Assembly (NCBI GenBank): GCA_036559195.1 | Contig: DATBTN010000044.1 | Span: 1 to 47,078 of the forward strand | Length of the DNA stretch: 47,078 bases | Direction of reading: 5' to 3' | Source: Candidatus Baltobacteraceae bacterium | Lineage (GTDB): Bacteria; Vulcanimicrobiota; Vulcanimicrobiia; Vulcanimicrobiales; Vulcanimicrobiaceae | Position numbers and translations under genes: made by a program | Part shown: positions 8,411 to 16,429 of the stretch, one piece after another | Position numbering within the stretch: the first letter of the stretch is position 1 | How the letters are laid out: each line of letters starts with the position of its first letter | The notes under the pieces: generated by a model | Databases searched by the model: none | The model's input: only the letters and a program-made list of their open reading frames with translations | What the model was told of the DNA's origin: nothing

Positions 8411-9348
8411 CAGGCGGCTGCGAGCGCTTGCGTGCGGCGCGCGTGTTCGCGCATCGGAACGATCTCGAGTGACTTTTGGTAGATGTCGAGAAAGCGCGCG
8501 ATGCTCGCGAGTTTCTCCGATGACGGGCGCGACATTCCCGGAAAGAAGCGCAACGACGCAACGTCGTCGCCTCCAAGGAAGTCGAGCGGGTGCAAGAGCA
8601 GCGACGGGCGCACGCCGGCTGCTCGGCACAGGCTCATCGCAAGCGCAAAATAGCGGTCGGCGGCGACCGGCGAGAATGCGTCGATATAGTGCAGGTAACT
8701 GCAGTGAATGGGCAGCCTCACGATCGGCATCGTGGTCACCGGAATCTCGACGATCGAACCGGCGGGCGCGTATTTTACGTGCGCGCGGTTCGGGCGCAGT
8801 CCGTCGCTGAAGGTGCCGAACAGCGTCGCTCGCTCGAGGCGTTGCGCCGCGTCCAGCTGGGACTGCCGAAAGTAGTACCAGCGGGCGAGGGGTCCGATGA
8901 ACGTGGCGAGATCGGAGGCGTCGTACCGGTAGCCGCTGCGGATCAAGGCGTTAAGCAGTTGCGGTGAACTCGCAAAACCGGGACCGCGAAATCCGACGGG
9001 CGCCTGGCCGGTCGATTGAGCGATCGCCTCATGCGCGCGCGCCAGTTCGTCGTATGCGTCGCGTTCGGAGGCCTGGGCGATCCACGGTTCGTGCGAGAAC
9101 GAGTGATTGCCCAGCTCGTGTCCGGCACGCGCAATTTGCGCGAGCGCCTCGCGGTTGCGCGGCGCCGCGGCATCGCGACCGACGACGAAAAACGTGATCT
9201 TCAGATCGCGACGCGCGAGAAACTCGAGAACGCGCGGCACTACGACGTCCAGATACGAGGGGTAATCCGTCCACGCGGCGTCACCGTGAATCTTGAGATA
9301 CGACCACTCGTTATCGAGGTCGAGCGAGAGGCTACCGAAGTGTGACAT
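8410..9348 (-). CDS. Polysaccharide deacetylase (NodB/CE4 type)
   Basis: A 312-aa protein with the CE4 motifs in order: SLDLDNEW (metal-binding Asp, near residue 10), HELGNHSFSH (the HxxxH metal ligands, about residues 87-96) and GFRGPGF (about 127-133). A late HPLDF segment supplies the motif containing the catalytic His. The family removes N- or O-acetyl groups from GlcNAc-containing polymers or lipid-linked sugars. There is no signal peptide, so this member probably acts in the cytoplasm on a precursor, as PIG-L/DUF3473-type deacetylases in exopolysaccharide loci are thought to do. Start ATG 9348 lies 17 bp inside the upstream oxidoreductase gene; its stop overlaps the next ATG. Substrate unknown. 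Confidence 0.88.
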   Translation of the reverse strand: MSHFGSLSLDLDNEWSYLKIHGDAAWTDYPSYLDVVVPRVLEFLARRDLKITFFVVGRDAAAPRNREALAQIARAGHELGNHSFSHEPWIAQASERDAYDELARAHEAIAQSTGQAPVGFRGPGFASSPQLLNALIRSGYRYDASDLATFIGPLARWYYFRQSQLDAAQRLERATLFGTFSDGLRPNRAHVKYAPAGSIVEIPVTTMPIVRLPIHCSYLHYIDAFSPVAADRYFALAMSLCRAAGVRPSLLLHPLDFLGGDDVASLRFFPGMSRPSSEKLASIARFLDIYQKSLEIVPMREHARRTQALAAA

Positions 9349-10657
9349 AGCGCGGGCCGTCTCCTTGGATCGCCGCAGTCCGTACGATCTCGGTCGCCTG
9401 CGCCGCCAGCCGCAGCGTCTCGTTAACGTTTAAGGTCGCGTGCGCGATCTGCGAAGAGTTCACGATAAAGAGTCCCGGAACCGACGTGCGGATCGGGAGC
9501 ATGCGGCTCACCGCGCCGCACTCGGGGAAGGGCATAACGTACGGCGCGCGGGCGACCTCGAACGCGCGCACGCGGCGCTCGTCGAAACCCGGATAGACCA
9601 GGCGTAGCGAATCCACGGCCATGTCGTAGAGCGTGGCGCCGGTGTGATAGGTGTCCTCGCTCGAATCGACGTAACGGGGGAGATAGACGAGTCCTCGCCC
9701 GCTCAAGTGACGCGGGTCGACCAGCGCGCTCATGTCGATGATACCGGTGAAGGGGATGCGCGCATCGGCAAGATTGGTCACGTAATAAGGCCCGAGCGGA
9801 CGATCCAGCACGAGCGAGCAGCATACGACGCCCAACCCGGGCGCGTTTGCTAGCCGATCGCGCTCGATGCGGGAGAGCGACGGGCACATCCACGCGGCGG
9901 TCTGCGGCGGTGAAGTCACGACCACGCGATCGAACGACTGCATTTCGCTATTCGCACGAATGTCGAAGGTCCCGTCGGCGTTGTGCGCGATCGACTCGAC
10001 GCAGACGCCGGTCCGCAGGGAAACTCCGCACCGCGCGAGATCGCGGGTCAACGCGCGTACGATCGTGGCGTAGCCGCCGTCGACGTAGCCGAAACGCGCC
10101 GGCCCTGCATGCTTGGTACCTTGAAGCCGCGCGATCGTGGCCTGCAGAAAAGCCGCGGAGGCTCGCGCGTAGCCGTCCCCCAGCTTGGCCCGAAGCAGCG
10201 GAGCCCAAATGCGTTCGTAGACGCGCCGGCCTGCGAGCCGCACCATCCACGCTTCGACGGAGATATCGTCGAGCGCCGGATCCTCGCGCTTCGCCCCGCG
10301 CACGCTCCGTAGGAGCGCGAGCTTGTCAAGCCAATTGAGCGCATCGAACGCCAGGTAATCGCGCGCACTCGAAAACGGCTGCAGGCGACCGCCAATAAAA
10401 AAGGCGCTCTTGATGCGTTTCCACTCGAGCGCCGAATCGAGGTCCAGCTCGCGCAGCAGGGCGATGACGTGTTCGTCGCTCTCGAGGATGACGTGATAGA
10501 AGCGGTCCCACTCAAGATCGCCGATGCGCCAGGGTGCGGCGAGTCCGCCGATCCCGTCGGCGCGTTCGAATATCGTGACCTCGTGCGTTGCGGCCAGGCG
10601 TCGCGCCATCGCCACGCCCAACATGCCGCCGCCGACGATTGCTAGACGCGCGGGCAT
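9332..10657 (-). CDS. FAD/NAD(P)-binding amine-oxidase-like oxidoreductase
   Basis: A 441-aa flavoprotein. The chosen ATG 10657 is directly followed by the Rossmann fold: LAIVGGGMLGVAMARRL (GxGxxG), then VTIFERADGIGG with the Glu that binds the FAD ribose. The C-terminal FAD motif is VPGLFIVNSSQIAHATLNVNE. The overall pattern is of protoporphyrinogen-oxidase/amine-oxidase-like proteins that recur in O-antigen and exopolysaccharide loci, where their reactions are mostly unproven. UDP-galactopyranose mutase was considered because it shares the fold, but its diagnostic motifs are absent. The gap to the acetyltransferase stop upstream is 2 bp and the end overlaps the deacetylase start, so it belongs to the operon. 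Confidence 0.8.
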   Translation of the reverse strand: MPARLAIVGGGMLGVAMARRLAATHEVTIFERADGIGGLAAPWRIGDLEWDRFYHVILESDEHVIALLRELDLDSALEWKRIKSAFFIGGRLQPFSSARDYLAFDALNWLDKLALLRSVRGAKREDPALDDISVEAWMVRLAGRRVYERIWAPLLRAKLGDGYARASAAFLQATIARLQGTKHAGPARFGYVDGGYATIVRALTRDLARCGVSLRTGVCVESIAHNADGTFDIRANSEMQSFDRVVVTSPPQTAAWMCPSLSRIERDRLANAPGLGVVCCSLVLDRPLGPYYVTNLADARIPFTGIIDMSALVDPRHLSGRGLVYLPRYVDSSEDTYHTGATLYDMAVDSLRLVYPGFDERRVRAFEVARAPYVMPFPECGAVSRMLPIRTSVPGLFIVNSSQIAHATLNVNETLRLAAQATEIVRTAAIQGDGPRYVTLR

Positions 10658-10659
10658 CG

Positions 10660-11298
10660 CTACGCCCCTCGCTCCGCAACGACGCCGTCGCGAACGGTAT
10701 AGTCGCGCGCGCAGTCCCGGCATGAGACGTCCTCGGTCGCCTGCGGGGAGCGGTCCGCGAATCGCAGCAGCAGCGTGCCGCAGCGACAGACGCAGCCCAT
10801 CGATCGCGCCGGGTTGCCGATCGCTAGATGAAAGTCCGGTACGCTTTTGGTAACCACGGAGCCCATGCCGATCATGGCGAAGCGGCCGATGCTCAAATCG
10901 TTGCCGATCGTGCAGTTCGCGCCGATCGTCGCGCCCTCGCGCACCAGCGTCGGAAGTGTGTGTTCGTCGGGCTCGCTCGAACGCAGTTCGCGCAGATCGG
11001 GGCTGGTCGCGCGTGGGAACCGATCGTTGGTGAAGACGGTCCCCGCACTAATCATCACCCCGTCCTCGATCGTGACGGCGGCACAGATGTAGACCATCGC
11101 GTTGAGCTTGCAGCGATCGCCGATCGACACGTCGTAGGCGATGTAGGATTTTTCGCCGACGATGCACTGCTCGCCGATGGCGGCGCCGGCACGAACGTGA
11201 ACGCCGTCCCAAAGGCTCGTTCCGCGACCGACGCGCGCGCCGGGCTCGACGATCGCCGCTGGATGGATGCGAACCTCGGGGAGTTCGGCGATCGTCAT
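10660..11298 (-). CDS. Left-handed beta-helix N-acetyltransferase, WbpD/WlbB-like
   Basis: A 212-aa hexapeptide-repeat acyltransferase; start ATG 11298 overlaps the stop of the Gfo/Idh gene as ATGA. Repeats run through residues about 8-160 (IHPAAIVEPGARVGRGTSLW, IGEQCIVGEKSYIAYDVSIG, IGANCTIGNDLSIGRFAMIG). The insertion AGTVFTNDRFPRA resembles that of UDP-2-acetamido-3-amino-glucuronate N-acetyltransferases (WbpD/WlbB). The C-terminus ends in a putative zinc ribbon, C.C in CVCRCG and C..C in CRDC, which the short WbpD proteins lack. Its neighbours are an aminotransferase and a Gfo/Idh dehydrogenase, the usual partners, so it probably acetylates the amino group they install. The exact sugar is not determined. 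Confidence 0.82.
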   Translation of the reverse strand: MTIAELPEVRIHPAAIVEPGARVGRGTSLWDGVHVRAGAAIGEQCIVGEKSYIAYDVSIGDRCKLNAMVYICAAVTIEDGVMISAGTVFTNDRFPRATSPDLRELRSSEPDEHTLPTLVREGATIGANCTIGNDLSIGRFAMIGMGSVVTKSVPDFHLAIGNPARSMGCVCRCGTLLLRFADRSPQATEDVSCRDCARDYTVRDGVVAERGA

Positions 11299-12311
11299 GC
11301 GACCTCGACCATCGTGCCGGCCCCTACTTCGATCCACATATTGAAGCGAAGCGATGCGTATGCGGCGTCGACGGCTTCGACGGAAGCGAGGGCATCGGCG
11401 GCGGTGACTTCGAGTGCGTTCTCACCCCGAATCGCGCCGGCGAAATTCTCGATAACGCCCACGAAGGCGCGCATCTTCGCATAGCCGCTGCCGAACTCGA
11501 CCCACTGCGAATCGGCGGCGGTCTTCATCCGCGAGCCCGCCCATCCAAGTTCGATCGCGCCGTCATCGCCGCAGATGCGCAAGTACTGCGTGAGGCGCTT
11601 GTCGAGCGACCAGCTCAGGTCGGCCGTTGCGACGCCGCCCGCGCCGAAGCGCGCGCAAACCGTCGCCGTATCTTCGACCGCAATGTCCTGGTGACGCACC
11701 GGTTCGGTCGCGCGCACGCTGCTTAGCGGCCCGCCGATATAGCGAAAGATATCCATCGCGTGCGTGCCGTTATCGATGATGACGCCGCCGCCGGCAATCT
11801 CGCGGTCGCCGTTCCAGCGCGACCGCATGTCGACGCGCGAGGTGAAGGCGACGTCGATGCTTCGCAGTTCGCCGATTTTGCCGGCCGCGATCGCCTCGCG
11901 CGCCGCTCGAACGTCGGTGACGAACCGAAACTTGGAGGCCATGCTCACGATGGAACCGGCATTCTTCGCGCAAGCGATCATGGAGCGCGCGCCGGCTACA
12001 TCGGTGGCGAACGGTTTCTCGCAGAGCACGTGTATGGCGCGCGACGCGAAGAACTCGGCGATCGACCGGTGCGTGTTTGGGGGCGTCGCGACGACGACAG
12101 CGTCGGGCGACTCTTCTTGCGCGAGAGCGAAGAACGACGTATACGAGCGCGTGCCGTTTTCGAGCGCGACGCGGCGTGCCGATTCGGCATCGGCGTCGCA
12201 GACGGCGATCAATTCGACGCCGCGCGCCAGCCGAATCGCTTCGGCGTGCACGCGGCCGATCGCGCCGGCGCCGATCAGTGCGATGCGAAGCGGTGTTTGA
12301 GGCGCGCTCAT
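11295..12311 (-). CDS. Gfo/Idh/MocA family sugar dehydrogenase, WbpB-like
   Basis: A 338-aa protein starting at ATG 12311, which overlaps the aminotransferase stop. The N-terminal Rossmann fold has LRIALIGAGAIGRVHAEAI (GxGxxG, residues about 8-26). The family EKP motif is HVLCEKPFATD (about 92-102), with the conserved Lys. The second domain contains GGGVIIDNGTHAMDI, with the conserved D...H pair of this family. These enzymes oxidise or reduce sugar hydroxyls with NAD(P). With an aminotransferase and a WbpD-like acetyltransferase beside it, a UDP-sugar 3-dehydrogenase role (WbpB-like) is the simplest inference. Longer upstream reading frames are shadows of the aminotransferase gene. Confidence 0.85.
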   Translation of the reverse strand: MSAPQTPLRIALIGAGAIGRVHAEAIRLARGVELIAVCDADAESARRVALENGTRSYTSFFALAQEESPDAVVVATPPNTHRSIAEFFASRAIHVLCEKPFATDVAGARSMIACAKNAGSIVSMASKFRFVTDVRAAREAIAAGKIGELRSIDVAFTSRVDMRSRWNGDREIAGGGVIIDNGTHAMDIFRYIGGPLSSVRATEPVRHQDIAVEDTATVCARFGAGGVATADLSWSLDKRLTQYLRICGDDGAIELGWAGSRMKTAADSQWVEFGSGYAKMRAFVGVIENFAGAIRGENALEVTAADALASVEAVDAAYASLRFNMWIEVGAGTMVEVA

Positions 12312-13528
12312 GCCGCGATCACGCGCAATTGATCGGCGGCCGCGCGCAGCGCGTGGGCGACGTGTGCGACGTGCTCGCTCGTGTAGCGCTCGTTGAGCGG
12401 CAGCACCAGCACGTCCTCGAGTGCCTCGGCCGTCCCTGGAAAGCGTTCGGCACGGTAGTCGATCGCCTCGGGGCGCGCCAGTGAGAACGGAAACTGGCTC
12501 GAGCCGAACGTCGCCCGCGCTTGGAACACCTCGCACATAAAAGCCGGCTTCTGGATGTAGCGTGGGACGGCGGCGACGTCGTATCCCTTGAGCAGACGGG
12601 CGAATCCGTGCGGCCCTTCGGGGTAGATCGCGGAATCGATGCGCAGTGCGTATTTCCAATACGAATGAGTCGCGTGCTCGGCGACGTAGGGAGGTGCGAT
12701 GCCGCCCACGCCCGCGAGCGCTGCGGTGAGCTCGGCGGCGCGCGTGCGGCGGATGTCGACGAACTGGTCGAGGCGCTCTACCTGCGCGTAGGCTACGGCG
12801 CCCTGCAGTTCGGAGAGCCGGTAATTGAGCGCCGCGAAATAATGATCGGGATGGGCGTCGCCATAACCCCAGGCTTTGTTGATAAAGAGCATCACGCGTC
12901 GCGCGAGCGCGTCGTCGTCGGTGACGACCACGCCGCCCTCGCCGCACGTGATATGCTTGCCTTGTTGCAGGCTGAAACAGCCGAGCGCGCCGATCGACCC
13001 GACGTTGCGGCCGTGGTCGGTCGCGAGATAGGCCTGCGCGCAATCTTCAACGATCGGAATGCCGCGCTCGCGGGCGAGCGCTTCGATCGGCTCCATATCG
13101 CACGGATTGCCGAAGAGATGCGTGACGATAATTGCGGCGGTCTTGGGGGAGAGCGCTGCCTCGATCGTCTCGCGAGTCACGTTGCACGTGAGGGGATCGA
13201 CGTCGGCAAAGACGGGGATGGCCGCCTGATAGACGATCGGCGTCAGGGCGCCCATGTCGGTGATCGACGTCGTGACCACTTCGTCGCCGGGCTCCAGATC
13301 GAGCGCCGCGAGGGCCGTATGGATCGCGGCGCTTCCGGAGGTACACGCAAACGCATGCTTGACGCCGAGTCGAGCCGCGAGCGTGCGCTCGAAACGCTTG
13401 ACGAACTGCCCTTTGGTGCTAATCAGCGTTCCGGATTCGAGCACGGCTCGCAACGCCTCGAGTTCGGCATCGCCGAAAGAACGGCCCGAGGCGTCTTGAT
13501 CGTTGGGAAGTGTCACGGACGTTTGCAC
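12308..13528 (-). CDS. DegT/DnrJ/EryC1/StrS sugar aminotransferase
   Basis: A 406-aa PLP-dependent fold type I aminotransferase, starting at GTG 13528. Visible motifs are the N-terminal substrate loop LISTKGQFVKRFE, the cofactor strand FACTSGSAAIHTAL, the PLP-nitrogen Asp in IVEDCAQAY (Asp162) and the Schiff-base Lys in SLQQGKHIT (Lys191), followed by GEGG. The enzymes transfer an amino group from Glu/Gln to a keto-sugar nucleotide or keto-cyclitol. The QQGKHIT form and the length differ somewhat from short WbpE proteins (about 360 aa), so a different keto-sugar substrate remains open. It overlaps both neighbours (16 bp with GT2, 4 bp with the dehydrogenase). Confidence 0.9.
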   Translation of the reverse strand: MQTSVTLPNDQDASGRSFGDAELEALRAVLESGTLISTKGQFVKRFERTLAARLGVKHAFACTSGSAAIHTALAALDLEPGDEVVTTSITDMGALTPIVYQAAIPVFADVDPLTCNVTRETIEAALSPKTAAIIVTHLFGNPCDMEPIEALARERGIPIVEDCAQAYLATDHGRNVGSIGALGCFSLQQGKHITCGEGGVVVTDDDALARRVMLFINKAWGYGDAHPDHYFAALNYRLSELQGAVAYAQVERLDQFVDIRRTRAAELTAALAGVGGIAPPYVAEHATHSYWKYALRIDSAIYPEGPHGFARLLKGYDVAAVPRYIQKPAFMCEVFQARATFGSSQFPFSLARPEAIDYRAERFPGTAEALEDVLVLPLNERYTSEHVAHVAHALRAAADQLRVIAA

Positions 13529-14436
13529 AGTACTGCTCCATTAGTGAGAAAGTCGCCGACCTGGAGGCCGACCAGGGCGAGGCTGGTATACTGAATCGCG
13601 ATCGTCACCCCGGTTGCGATCGCGAGCGTTCGGGTGGAGGCGTGAAGGAACAAGGCAATCAGAACGACGGCCGGCAGAATTCCGGGCAACAATCCCGGAA
13701 TGCCCGCCAGCAGGGCCGGCCGGGCCGCAATGCCGGCGCAGAAGACGCGCCACGTTCGGCGCGCGGTGGCCAGCAGATTGACGCGTCGCGCGCGATCCTT
13801 CGGTTGCGCGCTCCAATCCAGCGTTTCGGGAATCTCTACGATTGGCGCACCGCAGCGCAGCGCTTCAAAAAATAGCCCGTACGTTGCGTCGATCGCGCGC
13901 ACGCTCAAAGCATCGCGCAGCCAGTTTCCGCGGTAGGCACGTACGATACCGGTCATCGTAAAATGCCGGCCGCGGGTCGCATACGAGAGGAAGCGATTGG
14001 CCCAGCGGCTGAGCAGACGTTTCACGAGCGGAATTCCCACGCACGCACCGCCGCGCATGTACGGCGAGGCCACGCATACGGTCGAGCCGCTCGCGTGGAG
14101 TTCGCCCACGAGCCGCCCGATCGCGGCCGGTTCGTAGGTGAGATCGCTGTCGAAGGTCACGACGCACTCGCCGCTGCTGCGGAGTACGCCGGTGCGGACC
14201 GCGGCGTTCATGCCGCAGTTGGCGCCGTGCGCGAGGGCCACGCACGAAACGTGCCTGCGCGCGAACGACTCGATCGTCGCACGGCTGGCGTCGGTGCTGC
14301 CATCGTCGACGACGATCAATTCGTAGGCTTCACGGCCGTACTCGGCGTCGAGCCATACCAGCATCGACGAAAGCCGGGAAAAGAGCGTTGCGCCTTCGTT
14401 GTACACCGGCACAACGACGCTAAGCTTCGGATTCAC
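13513..14436 (-). CDS. GT2 glycosyltransferase with C-terminal membrane helices
   Basis: A 307-aa GT-A fold enzyme. I chose GTG 14436 because the family N-terminus (MNPKLSVVVPVYNEG) starts there; the longer in-frame extension is non-coding shadow. The nucleotide site VVDDGSTDAS lies at about 42-51 and the metal-binding DxD is FDSD (Asp96/Asp98). The C-terminal 80 residues form two hydrophobic helices, as in DPM1/GtrB-like polyprenyl-phosphate glycosyltransferases. It is therefore likely to make either a lipid-linked sugar donor for the GT-C enzymes at 2.4-4.9 kb or a glycosidic bond of the repeat unit. It is the first gene of the seven-gene minus-strand operon. Confidence 0.87.
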   Translation of the reverse strand: MNPKLSVVVPVYNEGATLFSRLSSMLVWLDAEYGREAYELIVVDDGSTDASRATIESFARRHVSCVALAHGANCGMNAAVRTGVLRSSGECVVTFDSDLTYEPAAIGRLVGELHASGSTVCVASPYMRGGACVGIPLVKRLLSRWANRFLSYATRGRHFTMTGIVRAYRGNWLRDALSVRAIDATYGLFFEALRCGAPIVEIPETLDWSAQPKDRARRVNLLATARRTWRVFCAGIAARPALLAGIPGLLPGILPAVVLIALFLHASTRTLAIATGVTIAIQYTSLALVGLQVGDFLTNGAVLCKRP

Positions 14437-14556
14437 TCCGACAACGTACCTCAATTGGGTTGCCGGTTGCTTCGGTCGAATACACCCGCAGGTGTAGGGC
14501 CTTTCGGGCCCGGGCCTCGCGGCGTTCACACCTTTCGCCCGTAGCTTCGTGCGCCC

Positions 14557-14562
14557 TAGAAT
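14557..14562 (+). promoter_or_regulatory. Possible -10 box for a leaderless ABC transporter transcript
   Basis: TAGAAT ends 9 bp before ATG 14572, which would put the transcription start at or very near the start codon. The GGAGG at 14566-14570 is only 1 nt from the ATG, too close for a normal ribosome-binding site. No convincing -35 box is seen. Confidence 0.35.
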
Positions 14563-14571
14563 ACTGGAGGT

Positions 14572-15327
14572 ATGGTTCACGCAGTACGGCTGGAAAAGGT
14601 CGTCAAGAATTTCGGGACGGGTTCGCTCTCCCCGCTCGCGCAGCTGCGGCCGCGATTCGAACGTCCCGTCCTGCGGGACGTTTCGTTTTCGGTGGCGCCC
14701 GGCTCGATCGTCGGACTGCTCGGTCCCAACGGCTCGGGAAAGACCACGATCCTGAAGCTGATCGCCACGCTGACCGTGCCGAGCGCGGGCCGCGTTGAGG
14801 TCTTCGGTATGGATGCCGCACGGAATGCGGCGGCGGTGCGCAAGCTCCTGGGACTCGGCTTGGCCGACGATCGCTCCTTTTACTATCGCTTGAGCGCCCG
14901 CGCCAATCTGGAGTTTTTCGGTGGGCTCGGCGGTCTGTGGGGGAAGCGATTGCGGGATCGGATCGTCTATTGCGCCCGCCTGTTCGATCTCGAGAGCGAT
15001 CTCGATCGCCTGTACGGTACGTTCTCCACCGGCATGCGTCATCGTCTGGCGCTGGCACGCGCGTTGCTCTCGGACGGCGCGGTGCTCGTGCTCGACGAAC
15101 CGACGCGAGCGATCGACCCATCGCATGCCGCCGAGATCCGCGCGCTGATTCGCGATCGCTTGGCGGCCAGTGAAGGCAAGACCGTGATCGTTGCGAGTAA
15201 TTCGCTTGAGGAAGTGCACGAACTCTGCGATCACGTCGCCGTTCTCGAGAACGGCATCGTTTCGGGAACGCGACCCGCCGCCGCCGTACTGCACGAACAA
15301 CGGCTCCGTCTTGCGAGCGGCCAGTGA
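14572..15327 (+). CDS. ABC transporter ATP-binding protein
   Basis: A 251-aa ABC ATPase with Walker A GLLGPNGSGKTT (near residue 45-56), an ABC signature degenerated to FSTGMRHRLALA, and Walker B VLVLDEPTRAID (Arg where many family members have Gly after T). A conserved switch His is not obvious: NSLEEVHEL follows IVASN. The type is the CcmA/DrrA-like half transporter paired with an ABC-2 permease. Its stop overlaps the GTG of the permease gene. It may export a polysaccharide intermediate (Wzt-like, though it lacks a C-terminal carbohydrate-binding domain) or the small peptide encoded at 18.9 kb. The gap to the divergent GT2 gene is 135 bp. Confidence 0.92.
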   Translation: MVHAVRLEKVVKNFGTGSLSPLAQLRPRFERPVLRDVSFSVAPGSIVGLLGPNGSGKTTILKLIATLTVPSAGRVEVFGMDAARNAAAVRKLLGLGLADDRSFYYRLSARANLEFFGGLGGLWGKRLRDRIVYCARLFDLESDLDRLYGTFSTGMRHRLALARALLSDGAVLVLDEPTRAIDPSHAAEIRALIRDRLAASEGKTVIVASNSLEEVHELCDHVAVLENGIVSGTRPAAAVLHEQRLRLASGQ

Positions 15328-16136
15328 TCGCCGCCGTCAACGTGGGCGCCTTCTTTCGCCGCGACCTACGGATCGCGATGGCCTACCCGATGAACTTCGT
15401 CATGCAATGGGTGGGCGTAGCCGTCGCCGTCTTCGGCGCCTACTTCATCTCGAAGCTCGTGCCGAACTCCGCGCTCTTCGGTGCCGGCGGGCGCCACGGC
15501 ACCTATTTTGAGTACGCGGTGGTGAATCTCGCGTTCTTCTCGATGATGCAGGTGGCGATGCAGAGCGTCGATCGCGCGATCCGCAACGATCAGATGGTCG
15601 GTACGATCGAAGCGACTCTGGCGGCGACACCCAATGTCGCTACCTTCGTCCTCGCGAGCATGCTGTGGCCGTTGACGCTTACGGTCATCCAGGGCGCCGG
15701 GTATCTCGTGCTGGCATCGCTCCTGTTCGGCGGCTCACCGTTCGCGCACGTCAACGTCGGCTCGACGCTGCTCTGCTTTCTGCTCATCGTAAGCTCGACG
15801 GTGCCGCTGGGCATCTTGAGCGCTGCGGCGACGCTGCGATTCAAACAGGTCTCGCCGTCGGATTTCTTCGTCGGAGGCGGCATGTCGCTGCTCAGCGGCG
15901 TGCTCTTTCCGGTCGCGTTGTTGCCGGGGCCGCTGCAGATCGTGTCGTGGCTGCTGCCGATCACGCACGGGCTGCGCGCCGTGCGGGAAGCGCTGGCGGG
16001 TGCGGCGTTTCCGATTATCGCCGGCGACGTCGTGTGGCTGAGCGTTGCATCGGTCGTCCTCTTCCCGCTCTCACTGCTGCTCTTTTCGAGAGCCCTGCGC
16101 GCCGAACGAATGGCCGGCACGCTCGCGCAATACTAG
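15324..16136 (+). CDS. ABC-2 type transporter permease
   Basis: A 270-aa membrane protein starting at GTG 15324, overlapping the ATPase stop. It has six hydrophobic segments in the ABC-2 pattern: a cytoplasmic N-terminus (FFRRDLRIAMAYPMNFVMQW), membrane pairs at about 25-75 and 105-170, and a final pair before the C-terminal tail. The central GGSPFAHVN loop and FFVGGGMSLLSGVLFPVALLP are typical of the DrrB/Wzm-like superfamily. It forms the channel for the adjacent ATPase. The substrate is not readable: the locus contains both polysaccharide enzymes and a putative modified peptide. A PqqD-type gene follows 23 bp downstream on the same strand, which favours the peptide link. Confidence 0.88.
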   Translation: MIAAVNVGAFFRRDLRIAMAYPMNFVMQWVGVAVAVFGAYFISKLVPNSALFGAGGRHGTYFEYAVVNLAFFSMMQVAMQSVDRAIRNDQMVGTIEATLAATPNVATFVLASMLWPLTLTVIQGAGYLVLASLLFGGSPFAHVNVGSTLLCFLLIVSSTVPLGILSAAATLRFKQVSPSDFFVGGGMSLLSGVLFPVALLPGPLQIVSWLLPITHGLRAVREALAGAAFPIIAGDVVWLSVASVVLFPLSLLLFSRALRAERMAGTLAQY

Positions 16137-16159
16137 CGGGTCTACGAAAGGACGATGCG

Positions 16160-16429
16160 ATGATTGACTATCCTAAATTGGCCGCGGAAGTGGAACTGCG
16201 CGAGTGCGCCCAGGACGTGGTCGTGTACGACAAACGCGGCGCCAAGATTCACGTCGTCAACGCCACGGCCGGGGCCATCTTAGGCTGGTGCAGCGGAAGC
16301 GCGAGTGCGCCGGAGATCGCCGGGAAACTCGCGCAGACCTACGGGATCGAACTGGAACGGGCGGAGCGCGACGTGCGTGCGATTCTCGCGACGCTCGAAG
16401 CTTCGGGCGTCATTACGCAGAGCGCGTAG
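16160..16429 (+). CDS. PqqD-type peptide-binding protein (RRE-like)
   Basis: An 89-aa protein with a GAAAGGACG ribosome-binding site before ATG 16160. It follows the PqqD pattern: a beta-strand pair (VVVYDKRGAKIHVVNATAG), then ILGWCSGSASAPEIAGKLAQ, and a C-terminal helix (AERDVRAILATLEASG). PqqD-like domains bind leader peptides of ribosomally made, modified peptides and hand them to modifying enzymes. Together with the HprK-like kinase (17910-18845), the nucleotidyltransferase fusion (16339-17913) and the 31-aa peptide (18894-18989) it forms a putative peptide-modification set. Its last 91 bp overlap the convergent nucleotidyltransferase gene. It could alternatively be a stand-alone regulator, but the context is strong. 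Confidence 0.88.
   Translation: MIDYPKLAAEVELRECAQDVVVYDKRGAKIHVVNATAGAILGWCSGSASAPEIAGKLAQTYGIELERAERDVRAILATLEASGVITQSA

Noticed and set aside
9332-10657. UDP-galactopyranose mutase
   Set aside because: Shares the FAD fold and a polysaccharide context, but the diagnostic mutase motifs and active-site residues are not seen; the pattern fits generic amine-oxidase-like proteins.
14437-15300. N-terminal extension of the GT2 gene across the ABC transporter gene
   Set aside because: The extension is antisense to a certain ABC ATPase and lacks family similarity; the GT2 fold starts exactly at GTG 14436.
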